In this document: positions 32,583 to 40,227 of the stretch, piece by piece | Numbering within the stretch: position 1 is the first letter of the stretch | Layout of the letters: every line of letters starts with the position of its first letter | Origin: Microbacterium kunmingense | GTDB lineage: Bacteria; Actinomycetota; Actinomycetes; Actinomycetales; Microbacteriaceae | Length of the DNA stretch: 64,000 bases | Direction: 5' to 3' | NCBI RefSeq assembly: GCF_023155745.1 | Contig: NZ_JAKNUS010000014.1 | Span: 1 to 64,000 of the forward strand | Program-made: the position numbers and the translations under genes | Notes under the pieces: generated by a model | Databases searched by the model: none | The model's input: only the letters and a program-made list of their open reading frames with translations | Told to the model about the DNA's origin: nothing

Positions 32583-32933
32583 TCAGCCAATGCGGGAGAT
32601 CTGGACGGTGATGATCGCGTCGGATAGGTCCCCCACGCTTTCGAGGAGAGTGTCGGCGACGCGGCGAGCGGTCTCGGTGGCGGGGACGTTGTTGCTGACA
32701 CCAATGCGCGCGGTGACTGTCGTGGTGCCGTTGCGGGTGGAGACGTCAACACGGTTGAAGCGTTCGTCCTGCCCGGTGGCCAGCGCGCTGATAAGGTGCG
32801 GGACTTGGTTGATGGTCGGTGCGGGCGCGAAGAGGTCTTTCACCCCGCTGACGTCGCGGATGGCCCCGGTGAGGGTATCCGGGTCAAGCGCTGCCGCTGG
32901 TGGGTGCTCGGGGGCAGGGGATTCGGCGGTCAT
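32583..32933 (-). CDS. small Asp23-associated protein
   Basis: ATG 32933 overlaps the stop of the Asp23/anti-sigma-like gene by four bases. The 116-residue product has a Pro-rich leader and a C-terminal alpha/beta domain (RFNRVDVSTRNGTTTVTARI, GVSNNVPATETARRVADTLL) similar in layout to a minimal Asp23/Gls24 fold with its alternating strand and helix. It forms a three-gene operon with the sigma factor. Likely an Asp23-like partner; family membership is inferred from pattern and context. Confidence 0.65.
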   Translation of the reverse strand: MTAESPAPEHPPAAALDPDTLTGAIRDVSGVKDLFAPAPTINQVPHLISALATGQDERFNRVDVSTRNGTTTVTARIGVSNNVPATETARRVADTLLESVGDLSDAIITVQISRIG

Positions 32934-33532
32934 TGCTGTTCCTTCGGCGCGGTGTCGTGCCCGTGAATGTCTTCGATCGTGACGTTGACGGCGGTGACGT
33001 TGAGGTGGGTGTGTTCGGAGAGCGCGTTGTAAATGCGTTGCCGGACGTCGTGTGCGGTGGGGGTCATCGGTGTACCCCAGGCGATGCTGAGGGTGACGCT
33101 GACGATGACCGGCGCGTCTAGCTGTTCGGCGTCCCCGTCGAGCTGGCACTTTCCGATCACGGTTCCCGGGATCTGATCCGTGATGGAGCGGAGCAGCGCC
33201 CGGACCGCGCCCTCGGTGACGCTCATCCTCACCCGCGGGTCGGGATGGTGCAGCGGCAGAGCCCGACCCGCACGTACGTCGTTGTGGATATTGGTCATGA
33301 TCGTGTCCAGCCATCCCGCCGGGGGTGGGGGCAGGTGGGCGGCGTCATCCTCGAGGAGGTCGCGGGACAGTTGCGAGACTTGGGCGAGGGCGTGGAGGGC
33401 GTTGAGGCATTCGGGGCAGGTCTCGATGGTGGGGTCGAACGGGATCCGGTCGGCGGCGAGGTAGGCGCTGAGCTCTTGGATGGTCTTGCCGCAGTCCAGG
33501 GCGCGGGTGGTGCTGGTGTCGGTCACCGCCAT
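32930..33532 (-). CDS. Asp23/Gls24 protein with anti-sigma (zf-HC2-like) N-terminus
   Basis: ATG 33532 overlaps the end of the sigma-factor gene by ten bases. The 200-residue product begins with a zf-HC2-like segment: LDCGKTIQELSAYLAADRIP, then TIETCPECLNALHALAQVSQ, giving Cys...CxxC as in zinc-dependent anti-sigma factors, though the usual His is not evident. The C-terminal 110 residues (VRMSVTEGAVRALLRSITDQ, VIVSVTLSIAWGTPMTPTAH, VTAVNVTIEDIH) are an Asp23/Gls24 fold. Direct coupling to an ECF sigma gene suggests it holds the sigma factor and senses envelope stress through Asp23 interactions. Confidence 0.78.
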   Translation of the reverse strand: MAVTDTSTTRALDCGKTIQELSAYLAADRIPFDPTIETCPECLNALHALAQVSQLSRDLLEDDAAHLPPPPAGWLDTIMTNIHNDVRAGRALPLHHPDPRVRMSVTEGAVRALLRSITDQIPGTVIGKCQLDGDAEQLDAPVIVSVTLSIAWGTPMTPTAHDVRQRIYNALSEHTHLNVTAVNVTIEDIHGHDTAPKEQQ

Positions 33533-34095
33533 CCCTCCATCTGCGCGTAGATACTTGCGCGGGCTCTGGCTAGTTTGCCTCGAACGGTCGATCGAGGGAT
33601 ACCAAGTTCCTTTGCAATGTCGTCGTAGCTGAGCTCTCCGACCTCCCGCAACAGCCAGCATCGCCTTTCTTGCTCGGGCAGGGCCTCGAGCGCATCGGCC
33701 AGGGCCGTCAGTTGCGCGTTGCGAACAGCGACGTTCTCCGGCTCCATGGTGGAGGGGTAGGCGGCGTCCAGGATCGGGAGAGCCTCGGTGGGGGGCGGGT
33801 GGCGGAGGTGCGCGAACGCGTGCCTGCTGGCGACCCGCATCAGCCAGGGTTTCACCGCCGCCGGGTCACGCAGCTCGGGAAGCCGTCGCCACGCGGTGTA
33901 CAAGGCTTCTTGGGTGACATCGTCTGCGTCGGTGAGAGATCCGACGATGCGAGAGACGTACGCGCGAATCAACGCACCATGCCGGGCAATGAGGGCTTCG
34001 AATGCGGCCGCGTCGCCGCTGATAGCCCGTTCGGCGAGGATCTCGTCGGAGATCTCATCCAGGTCGGGGGAGGGAGTGTCGCGCCGTGAACTCAT
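33523..34095 (-). CDS. ECF-type RNA polymerase sigma factor
   Basis: ATG 34095 (MSSRRDTPSPDLDEI) is preferred; ATG 34116 is an alternative with no better ribosome site. The 190-residue product has sigma region 2 (AAFEALIARHGALIRAYVSR, DADDVTQEALYTAWRRLP) and region 4 (ALEALPEQERRCWLLREVGE, SYDDIAKELGIPRSTVRGKL). It is divergent from the Asp23 operon across a 137-base gap that contains a TetR-type operator, and overlaps its probable anti-sigma gene. It may transcribe the stress operons. Confidence 0.92.
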   Translation of the reverse strand: MSSRRDTPSPDLDEISDEILAERAISGDAAAFEALIARHGALIRAYVSRIVGSLTDADDVTQEALYTAWRRLPELRDPAAVKPWLMRVASRHAFAHLRHPPPTEALPILDAAYPSTMEPENVAVRNAQLTALADALEALPEQERRCWLLREVGELSYDDIAKELGIPRSTVRGKLARARASIYAQMEGWR

Positions 34096-34147
34096 GTCGC
34101 AAGAAAATTCTTTCAACGAATTTGTGACGAATGTGCCCGCAGGCGAC

Positions 34148-34162
34148 TCTTACATTGTAAGC
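34148..34162. promoter_or_regulatory. TetR operator candidate, site 3 (Asp23/sigma divergent promoter)
   Basis: TCTTACATTGTAAGC matches the operator at 4468-4482 (GCTTACACCGTAAGC) except for the first base and two spacer bases. CTTACATTGTAAG is itself a perfect palindrome around the central T. It lies 70 bases before the Asp23 ATG and 52 bases before the sigma-factor start on the other strand. Confidence 0.7.
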
Positions 34163-34232
34163 GCGAGTATATCGCGCGACGCAGCGACCGACCAGGCCGC
34201 GCGTACCCCGTCACAACCGTTAGAGGAATCCC

Positions 34233-34721
34233 ATGGCTGAAGACCTGAACCCCACCGCCCCCACGACCGCTCCCGCCACGCCCAAGCCGGCCACCGGCTC
34301 CCGCGTGGACCGCTCCTTCGCCCCGCGCCCCGCCGGTGACGAGTCCGCAGCCGGCACCACCACCATCGCCGACGGTGTCGTGGCCAAGGTCGCTGGCATC
34401 GCCGCGCGTGAGGTTCCCGGCGTGTACGCACTCGGCGGCGGCGGCGCCCGCGCACTCGGCGCGATCCGCAACGTCATCAACGCGGACGACAAGTCCCAGG
34501 GCGTCAAGGTCGAGGTCGGCGAGACGCAGGCTGCCGCCGACATCACCATCGTCGTCGAGTACCCGATGCCCGTCCAGGACGTCGCCTCCAACGTCCGCGC
34601 CGCCGTTGCCGGTGCGATCAGCTCGCTGGTCGGACTCGAGGTCGTCGAGGTCAACGTCGAGGTCAACGACGTGCACCTGCCCTCGGACGACAAGAATGAG
34701 GAAGAGTCGCGCGTCTCATGA
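34233..34721 (+). CDS. Asp23/Gls24-family envelope stress protein
   Basis: ATG 34233 has TTAGAGGAATCCC upstream. The 162-residue product has a Pro/Ala-rich leader of 35 residues, then the Asp23 fold: GTTTIADGVVAKVAGIAARE, VPGVYAL, VKVEVGETQAAADITIVVEY and VVEVNVEVNDVHLP. Asp23 proteins coat the inner face of the membrane in Staphylococcus through an AmaP anchor, which is also encoded here at 35891. First gene of a long operon with four-base overlaps. Confidence 0.93.
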   Translation: MAEDLNPTAPTTAPATPKPATGSRVDRSFAPRPAGDESAAGTTTIADGVVAKVAGIAAREVPGVYALGGGGARALGAIRNVINADDKSQGVKVEVGETQAAADITIVVEYPMPVQDVASNVRAAVAGAISSLVGLEVVEVNVEVNDVHLPSDDKNEEESRVS

Positions 34722-34906
34722 GCCCGACCATCACCGGCGCTCTCCTGGGCGCCATCCTGGCCGTCTCGATCATCCTGTTCGGGTTCTGGGGATTCCTCCT
34801 GGTCGCCCTGTTCATGGGGATCGGGGCGCTGCTCGGCCGGGTCGCATCGGGCAAGCTCGACGTGCGCGGCTTGGCCAACGCGTTCTCCGGCCGGCGCACC
34901 TCGTAA
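34718..34906 (+). CDS. DUF2273-like small membrane protein
   Basis: ATG 34718 overlaps the Asp23 stop. The 62-residue product is two hydrophobic helices (GALLGAILAVSIILFGFWGF and LLVALFMGIGALLGRVASGK) with a short basic C-terminus. In firmicutes and actinobacteria DUF2273 proteins sit exactly here, between Asp23 and AmaP, and help recruit Asp23 to the membrane. Confidence 0.85.
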   Translation: MSPTITGALLGAILAVSIILFGFWGFLLVALFMGIGALLGRVASGKLDVRGLANAFSGRRTS

Positions 34907-35313
34907 TGGGTGCACCTGGAGCCGGCCGGGACGGCGGCGACCCCCAGCGGGTCGCCGCCGGGGCGCCGAACGCGATCCCCGCCCACCCCGGCCGCATCAC
35001 AGTCAAGGACCGCGTCCTAATCAAAATCAGCGAAGAGGCCACTGCAACCATCCTGAAGGTGGACCGCGGAGAGGTGAAGGTCGACGTTGCCGAAGCGCGC
35101 GGCGGGATGACGGTCACCATCCGCACCCCGCTTCCCATCCCCAATCTGGACGACACTGCCGCGATCACCGCCGGCGCCCCGGTGCTGGAAAGGGTTGCTC
35201 GCATCCAAGAGCTGCTGCGGGACCGGATCGGGCAGATCACCGGACATGAGGTGACCCGGGTGAACATCACCATCACCGGTGCTGTGATCGCTGACCAGAA
35301 ACGAGTGAGATGA
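34906..35313 (+). CDS. second Asp23/Gls24 protein of the operon
   Basis: ATG 34906 overlaps the previous stop (TAATG). The 135-residue product has the Asp23 core: KDRVLIKISEEATATILKVD, VDVAEARGGMTVTIRTPLPI and ITGHEVTRVNITITGAVIAD. It lacks the long leader of the first copy. The pairing of two different Asp23 proteins in tandem suggests a heteromeric coat. Confidence 0.88.
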   Translation: MGAPGAGRDGGDPQRVAAGAPNAIPAHPGRITVKDRVLIKISEEATATILKVDRGEVKVDVAEARGGMTVTIRTPLPIPNLDDTAAITAGAPVLERVARIQELLRDRIGQITGHEVTRVNITITGAVIADQKRVR

Positions 35314-35894
35314 GCACCCCCGCCTTCAAACGCGTCCTGCGCCGGGAATCCCATTCCCCCCGCACCGTCGCCATGATCGTCGCCGTCGTACTGATGATCG
35401 TCGTTCTCGCTTACCTCGGTACCGAAATCGTCCTGTACCTTCTCGCCCAGCCCGCATTGCTGCTCGGCCCGGCCGCGCAGGCCGGATTCTTGATCGGGCT
35501 TCCCACCGAACGCCCGGGCTGGCTTGTCGTGCTGGCCGGTGTGGTCCTCGCGATCGTCGGATTCGTGTTCCTGTTCCTCGCTCTGGCCCCCGGTAAGCTG
35601 CCTAAGCACCGTATGCGGTTCGGAGAGCGGGCAGTGCTCGTAGATAACGGGGTGATTGCCTCCGCTCTCGCGCAGCACCTCAGCGAGGAGACCGGGCTCT
35701 CCCGCGACGACATCACCGTCGGCGTTTCGCACCGCACCGCCGACGTCACCCTCCGCCCGGGCCTGGGTATCCCGCTGGATGAAGCACCGCTGAAAAACAT
35801 CGTGCAGACCGAGCTGGACAGCTACGAGCTCACCCCATCGATCAAGTCACGGGTGCGGGTCGTGCGCCCGAAACAGAACGAGGACGAGCAATGA
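35310..35894 (+). CDS. DUF6286-like membrane protein of the Asp23 operon
   Basis: ATG 35310 overlaps the previous stop. The 194-residue product has two membrane helices (residues 21-45 and 70-92) followed by a cytoplasmic domain RFGERAVLVDNGVIASALAQ, DDITVGVSHRTADVTLRP that looks like the Asp23-related accessory domain called DUF6286. It probably anchors the Asp23 layer. Strongly conserved operon position. Confidence 0.8.
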   Translation: MSTPAFKRVLRRESHSPRTVAMIVAVVLMIVVLAYLGTEIVLYLLAQPALLLGPAAQAGFLIGLPTERPGWLVVLAGVVLAIVGFVFLFLALAPGKLPKHRMRFGERAVLVDNGVIASALAQHLSEETGLSRDDITVGVSHRTADVTLRPGLGIPLDEAPLKNIVQTELDSYELTPSIKSRVRVVRPKQNEDEQ

Positions 35895-36505
35895 ACCGCA
35901 CCAACCGTGCCTTGAACAGGATCGTCCTGTTCCTCGTCGGGCTCCTTTTCCTCGCTATCGGTGCTGTGCTGGTCACCATCATCGTGTGGCCGGCCGCGAC
36001 CGATTACTGGACCGGAGCCACCGAAGCCGGACAGTCTTGGCTGGAGACCGCGGTCGACCAGACCCTGATCGGGGCGACCGCGATCAGCTGGATCGCGATC
36101 GCCGCGCTGGCACTGATCGCGCTCCTCGTGATCCTGCTGATCGTCGCGCTCACCCGCATCGGCGGCGGCCGCACCCACACCGTGCTGCGCTCCACCGGAT
36201 CCCAGTCCTCCCTGGGGCGAGTCACCGTGCAGGAAGCGTTCGTCTCCGACGCGCTCAAGCATTCCCTCGCGCAGCGGGACGAGATCCTGTTCTCCTCAGT
36301 GACGGCGAACGACATCCGCAAACATCCGGTCATGCACGTGAGCGTCACCCCCCGGCAGAACACCTCGCCAAGGCAGGTCGTGGAAGACGTCGACCAACTG
36401 GTCAGCAACCTCGCCACCCTGACCGGGAAGAACACCCCCACCTACATCTCGGTGCACTCCGGGCTGCGCGCGAAACTCGCCCACGATCAACGACGCCTGA
36501 CCTGA
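35891..36505 (+). CDS. AmaP-like membrane anchor
   Basis: ATG 35891 overlaps the previous stop by four bases. The 204-residue product has two membrane helices (residues 10-35 and 58-88) and a C-terminal cytoplasmic domain (VTVQEAFVSDALKHSLAQRD, VMHVSVTPRQNTSPRQVVED). The two-helix plus Asp23-binding domain plan is that of AmaP, which tethers Asp23 to the membrane. It ends the tightly overlapped core of the operon. Confidence 0.82.
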   Translation: MNRTNRALNRIVLFLVGLLFLAIGAVLVTIIVWPAATDYWTGATEAGQSWLETAVDQTLIGATAISWIAIAALALIALLVILLIVALTRIGGGRTHTVLRSTGSQSSLGRVTVQEAFVSDALKHSLAQRDEILFSSVTANDIRKHPVMHVSVTPRQNTSPRQVVEDVDQLVSNLATLTGKNTPTYISVHSGLRAKLAHDQRRLT

Positions 36506-36530
36506 CCGGCCCGGCGTGAAAGAGAACACC

Positions 36531-36737
36531 ATGACCTATCTGAGGATCCTGCTCCTCGCGGCAATCGCATTCGGCGCGTACACCCTCGGCGCCCGTGCCG
36601 GACGGGGTCGCTACCGCACCATCAAGAAGAACGCGAAGAAGGCGTGGAACACACCTGGGGTGCGCTCCGCGCGCCGCACAGCCCGCGCGACGAGTAAACG
36701 GGGCAGCCGGAAGCTGACTCGCGCACTCACAAGGTAG
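36531..36737 (+). CDS. small membrane protein with basic tail
   Basis: ATG 36531 is chosen over GTG 36516 because GAAAGAGAACACC precedes it. The 68-residue product has one N-terminal helix (LRILLLAAIAFGAYTLGARA) and a very basic tail full of Arg and Lys, which may contact nucleic acid or acidic lipid. It resembles the general-stress YtxH type only loosely. Member of the Asp23 operon by spacing. Confidence 0.65.
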   Translation: MTYLRILLLAAIAFGAYTLGARAGRGRYRTIKKNAKKAWNTPGVRSARRTARATSKRGSRKLTRALTR

Positions 36738-36747
36738 GCAGGAACTC

Positions 36748-36999
36748 ATGCGTGCGCACCACGAAAACGACCCCGATTACAACAGTGGGGAACGGGCGTC
36801 CGGCGTGGACGAGCCCTCGACCGTGGACATGGCCGCCACCATGTCCGCAGCCCTCACGGCGGCGCGGGCGGCTGTAGATACAGGGATCGACCGGCTGCGG
36901 GACGCATACGCCCGCAACCCCACCCGCACCGTCACCCTCGGCTTGCTGTCCCTCGCTGGACTTCTCGCTGTGATCACTACCCTTACTCGCCGCAACTGA
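36748..36999 (+). CDS. small single-helix membrane protein
   Basis: ATG 36748, eleven bases after the previous stop. The 83-residue product has an acidic leader, an alanine-rich amphipathic helix (AATMSAALTAARAAVDTGID) and a C-terminal membrane helix (TVTLGLLSLAGLLAVITTLT), a tail-anchored plan like ElaB/YqjD-type or DUF3618 stress proteins. Family uncertain. Confidence 0.65.
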   Translation: MRAHHENDPDYNSGERASGVDEPSTVDMAATMSAALTAARAAVDTGIDRLRDAYARNPTRTVTLGLLSLAGLLAVITTLTRRN

Positions 37000-37023
37000 C
37001 CCCTCACGAAAAGGACACATCTC

Positions 37024-37290
37024 ATGGGATTTCTCGGCTTCTTGCTTCTCGGCCTCATCGCCGGCGCTCTCGCAAAACTGATCCTCCCCGGGAAACAGGG
37101 CGGTGGCTGGTTGATCACCCTTCTACTAGGCGTGATCGGAGCCCTCCTCGGAGGCTGGTTGGGTGGGCTGCTCTTCAACGCCCCACTGCAGGACTTCTTC
37201 TCCCTGCAGACCTGGCTGCTGGCCATCGGCGGATCGATCCTTGTCCTGCTCATCTACGGCTTCATCGTTGGACGCAAGTCCAAAGCGTGA
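37024..37290 (+). CDS. GlsB/YeaQ/YmgE-family stress membrane protein
   Basis: ATG 37024 with CGAAAAGGACACATCTC. The 88-residue product has three helices and the transglycosylase-associated signature GLIAGALAKLILPGKQGGGW, then GVIGALLGGWLGGLLF. GlsB-type proteins are regular companions of Asp23/Gls24 in stress operons. Molecular function is not known. Confidence 0.9.
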   Translation: MGFLGFLLLGLIAGALAKLILPGKQGGGWLITLLLGVIGALLGGWLGGLLFNAPLQDFFSLQTWLLAIGGSILVLLIYGFIVGRKSKA

Positions 37291-37332
37291 CCTCCACCCG
37301 CCCCTCAATCTCCCTCAGATAGGACACCCCTC

Positions 37333-37878
37333 ATGGCTGCACGGAATACGCTCGTACGCTCGCTGCACGACCTCGGACTTGCTGCCTGGTTCGGGGGAAC
37401 CCTGATGGGGGCGGTGGGGCTGAACGGTGCGACAGCAAAAGCGAAGGACCCCGCCGAGCGGCTCCGCCTGTCCTCGCTTGGGTGGGCACGATGGGCGCCC
37501 GTCCAGCTGGCCGCGATCCTGGTGCACGGCACCGGCGGGGCAGGGCTGATCCTGGGAAACAAGAGCAGGCTGGCAACCCAACCCGAGGCGCGAACCAACA
37601 CCAAAGTAAAGCTGGCTCTCGCTGTTGCCGCAGCTGCGGCAACCCTGTACGCCGGGATCCTCGGGGCGAAGATCAGCAAGCACGCCGACGAGGGCAGCAA
37701 CGGAGTCACCGAACCGACCCCTGACGCCTCCGACGAACTTGCTGCGGTGCAGCGCCAGCAGCAAGTGGTGCAGTGGGTGCTCCCCGCACTCACCGGTGCG
37801 CTCATCGTGCTCGGCGCTCAACAGGGAGAGCAGCAGCGACCCGTCGCCGGGCTACTGCGACGCATCACCCACCGGTAA
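37333..37878 (+). CDS. membrane protein of the stress operon, unrecognised
   Basis: ATG 37333 with AGATAGGACACC. The 181-residue product begins MAARNTLVRSLHDLGLAAWF and has hydrophobic helices around residues 14-32, 54-75, 94-115 and 142-160. The plan resembles small DUF4149-type or copper-resistance-like membrane proteins, but I do not recognise it with certainty. Acidic, Ser/Thr-rich loop between helices three and four. Confidence 0.65.
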   Translation: MAARNTLVRSLHDLGLAAWFGGTLMGAVGLNGATAKAKDPAERLRLSSLGWARWAPVQLAAILVHGTGGAGLILGNKSRLATQPEARTNTKVKLALAVAAAAATLYAGILGAKISKHADEGSNGVTEPTPDASDELAAVQRQQQVVQWVLPALTGALIVLGAQQGEQQRPVAGLLRRITHR

Positions 37879-37929
37879 CGGCGACACCGCACGTGGACGC
37901 GGGTCGCAACCGATTAGTCAGGAGAGAGC

Positions 37930-38091
37930 ATGCAGGAACAGCCGCACGATAAGAAAAGCTCGAAGGCACGCGAAGATCACGACGCCGGGGAGAACGACGG
38001 CGCTGCTCACGCGGGTTCTGAGTCGCCGGAAGAGGGCGCTGCGGCGATGGACGCCGCCGAAGACGCCGTCATCGACGACGACCACCAGTGA
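37930..38091 (+). CDS. small acidic protein (53 aa)
   Basis: ATG 37930 follows GGAGAGAGC. The product, beginning MQEQPHDKKSSKAREDHDAG and ending IDDDHQ, is hydrophilic, acidic and probably disordered. The EEGAAAMDAAEDA stretch compares with GEGAAAMADQL in the gene at 28188. Typical of small stress-induced proteins; function unknown. Confidence 0.6.
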   Translation: MQEQPHDKKSSKAREDHDAGENDGAAHAGSESPEEGAAAMDAAEDAVIDDDHQ

Positions 38092-38144
38092 CCACTCACG
38101 CCGCGCCCGCGGCGTGAGCCTGTTAGAGGAAGGGAGACCCGTTC

Positions 38145-38315
38145 ATGGGACTCGACGACAAGATCAAGAACACCGCACAGGACCTCACTGGCAAGGCCAA
38201 GGAAAAGATCGGCAACGCCACCGACAACGACAAGCTCGCTGCCGAAGGCGTCGCAGACCAGGCCGACGCGAAGGTGAAGAAGGGCGTGGAGAACGTCAAG
38301 GACGAACTGAAGTGA
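38145..38315 (+). CDS. CsbD-family stress protein
   Basis: ATG 38145 follows AGGAAGGGAGACC. The 56-residue product (MGLDDKIKNTAQDLTGKAKE ...) is the CsbD repeat: amphipathic helices with Gly-Lys-Ala-Lys and DNDKLAAEGVADQADAKVKK. CsbD is a general stress protein, sigma-B dependent in Bacillus. Its role is unknown. Confidence 0.92.
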   Translation: MGLDDKIKNTAQDLTGKAKEKIGNATDNDKLAAEGVADQADAKVKKGVENVKDELK

Positions 38316-38379
38316 TCCCTGCGGGTGGGAGGAAAGATTCCTACCTTCCTCCCACCCGCTCACCGATGAAGGAGCAGTC

Positions 38380-38586
38380 ATGACCGAGCACGACAAGCCA
38401 CTCTCAGAGGACAACGCTCTCGAGGGTCCGGATATCGAGGTCCCCACCCATGACCCGGAGGGCACCACCAAGCCCGATGGCCTCGGTGAGGATGGCACCA
38501 TCCCCAACCACCCCGGCGGAGTCGCCGCAGGACACACCGGCACGGCGTCAACGTTCGAGCCCGAAGAAGACGAACACTCCGAATAG
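38380..38586 (+). CDS. small acidic disordered protein (68 aa)
   Basis: ATG 38380 follows GAAGGAGCAGTC. The product, starting MTEHDKPLSEDNALEGPDIE and ending EPEEDEHSE, is rich in Asp, Glu, Gly, Pro and Thr with no hydrophobic core. Its codon use and ribosome site indicate a real gene. No family recognised. Confidence 0.6.
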   Translation: MTEHDKPLSEDNALEGPDIEVPTHDPEGTTKPDGLGEDGTIPNHPGGVAAGHTGTASTFEPEEDEHSE

Positions 38587-38663
38587 ACACCCGACGCACG
38601 CGAGGGTCGAGACGAACGTTCGAGCCCGACCCTCGCGCGGCATCCCGGACAGAGGAGAACGCG

Positions 38664-39605
38664 ATGACACGGCGCCTGGCGATCGTATGGAACCCATCGA
38701 AAACCGACCGTGACGCCCTCGCCGAGGGTCTCCGGGCCGCACTCTCGGACACTGCGGCCCCCGAGGTGTCCTGGTGGGAAACCACAGAGGACGACCCTGG
38801 ACGGGACGCCACCGCCCAAGCCATCGCGTGGAACCCTGATCTCGTCGTGGTCGCCGGAGGGGATGGCACCGTGCGCGCCGTCGCCGAACACCTCGCCGGA
38901 ATCGACTCGTCTGTGGAACTGGCAATCGTGCCCCTGGGCACGGGGAACCTTCTGGCCCGCAACCTCGACATTCCCCTCAACGACCTGCCGGCCGCGTTCA
39001 CGCGCGCACTCACCGGGCAACCGCGTTCCGTGGACATGGGGTGGGTAGACGTCGAGCTTGCGGATGGCCATGAGCGCCACGGTTTCGTGGTGATGGTCGG
39101 GTTCGGGATCGACGCGCACATGATTGCCGAGACCAACGACGATCTCAAAGACAAAGCAGGCTGGCTCGCCTACGTCGAATCCCTCGGCCGGGCTTTGTCC
39201 GCCAGCGACATCGTGCCGTTCCATATCACCGCCGATGACCAGCCCGCCCGCGACGAAGAAGGCCACACCCTGCTGATCGCCAACTGCGGCACCCTGCAGG
39301 GCGGGTTCACGCTTCTGCCTGACGCGGACCCCTCGGACGGGGAACTGGACTATCTGCTGCTCAGCGCTGAGGGTATCGGCCAGTGGGCGGGAACGCTGAA
39401 GACGATGCTGTGGGACAACGGTCTGAAGCGCCTTATCGGAAACAGCGACGAGACCACCAGCACCGACGCGGTCACCCACGCCCGCGCCCGCAAACTAGAA
39501 GTGACCCTCCCCGAACCCCACCCGTTCGAAGTCGATGGCGAACAGATCGGCGACACCCACGCGTTCACCGTGACCGTGCAACCGGCCGCACTGCACATCC
39601 GCTGA
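38664..39605 (+). CDS. diacylglycerol kinase-family lipid kinase
   Basis: ATG 38664 with AGAGGAGAACGCG. The 313-residue product has the DAGK catalytic signature VVVAGGDGTVRAVAEHL (GGDG nucleotide site) and PLGTGNLLARNL, then the LIANCGTLQGGFTLLPDADP and DGELDYLLL segments of the C-terminal sandwich. It phosphorylates diacylglycerol or a related lipid, returning it to phospholipid synthesis; a link to membrane stress is reasonable in this operon. Confidence 0.92.
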   Translation: MTRRLAIVWNPSKTDRDALAEGLRAALSDTAAPEVSWWETTEDDPGRDATAQAIAWNPDLVVVAGGDGTVRAVAEHLAGIDSSVELAIVPLGTGNLLARNLDIPLNDLPAAFTRALTGQPRSVDMGWVDVELADGHERHGFVVMVGFGIDAHMIAETNDDLKDKAGWLAYVESLGRALSASDIVPFHITADDQPARDEEGHTLLIANCGTLQGGFTLLPDADPSDGELDYLLLSAEGIGQWAGTLKTMLWDNGLKRLIGNSDETTSTDAVTHARARKLEVTLPEPHPFEVDGEQIGDTHAFTVTVQPAALHIR

Positions 39606-39653
39606 CCACCGCGCAAGGCCGGTCACGGCCCCACCCCTCAGCGTCCGCCCGGT

Positions 39654-39678
39654 CCCTCCTCACGGAAGATAAGGAGGG
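39654..39678. terminator. bidirectional terminator hairpin
   Basis: CCCTCCT (39654-39660) pairs with AGGAGGG (39672-39678) between the convergent kinase and DUF2382 genes. Confidence 0.6.
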
Positions 39679-40055
39679 GGGAGCTTCACCACGTCGATGC
39701 GGTCGTGGCGGAGCTCTTCGCTGAAATGATGATCGGTGCTATCCACGCGGACGTCCACGGTCACCTTTTCTACGGGAACCACCTCGAGAGCGATGACCGG
39801 CTGCTCTTGCCTCAGGATCATCACGATCGGCAGGGGCGTGGGCGGTGCCACTGCGGGAGAGGGGGAGCCGTCTGCAGGGATGGGCGTGCGGGTGATCCGT
39901 AACTCCTCACGCCGCACATCGATGGTGATGGTGCGCCGATCAGTCACGATCACTTTCTCAATTCGCACCGTCTCCCTCGGGAAGGTCTCGATCCGGACGT
40001 GCAGGTGCTCTTCGAACCGGAGGACGCCCGGATCGTCCGCAGCACGCTCGTTCAT
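39660..40055 (-). CDS. standalone DUF2382 (YsnF-like) protein
   Basis: ATG 40055 (MNERAADDPGVLRFEEHLHV) is the likely start, although the frame is open further upstream and no strong ribosome site is seen. The 131-residue product contains DUF2382 repeats (RIETFPRETVRIEKVIVTDR, RTITIDVRREELRITRTPIP, PVIALEVVPVEKVTVDVRVD). It lacks the PRC-barrel present in the copy at 6181. Same general stress class. Confidence 0.78.
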   Translation of the reverse strand: MNERAADDPGVLRFEEHLHVRIETFPRETVRIEKVIVTDRRTITIDVRREELRITRTPIPADGSPSPAVAPPTPLPIVMILRQEQPVIALEVVPVEKVTVDVRVDSTDHHFSEELRHDRIDVVKLPPPYLP

Positions 40056-40191
40056 CGTGGGCTGCGGCGGGTCTGGTCCCCGGACGAGCGTCCGCCGCGG
40101 CGCGAGCGGACGAACTTCATCGCGAGGGGAAGAAGGATCGGAAGGAAGCGGAAGAGCGAGCGCATTGGGGTGAGTCCTGTCAGTTGAGGGT

Positions 40192-40227
40192 GAGGCTGGC
40201 CCCACACCAGTTGGTGGGGCCAGCCTC
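40192..40227. terminator. long perfect-stem hairpin
   Basis: GAGGCTGGCCCCAC and GTGGGGCCAGCCTC form a 14-bp stem with an eight-base loop. It lies in the gene-free stretch 40056-40536 that separates stress cargo from the restriction module; it could insulate the two. Confidence 0.75.

Noticed and set aside
38007..39479. 490-aa minus-strand frame opposite the CsbD and lipid-kinase genes
   Set aside because: The plus strand holds several genes with good ribosome sites and known families; the minus frame has none.
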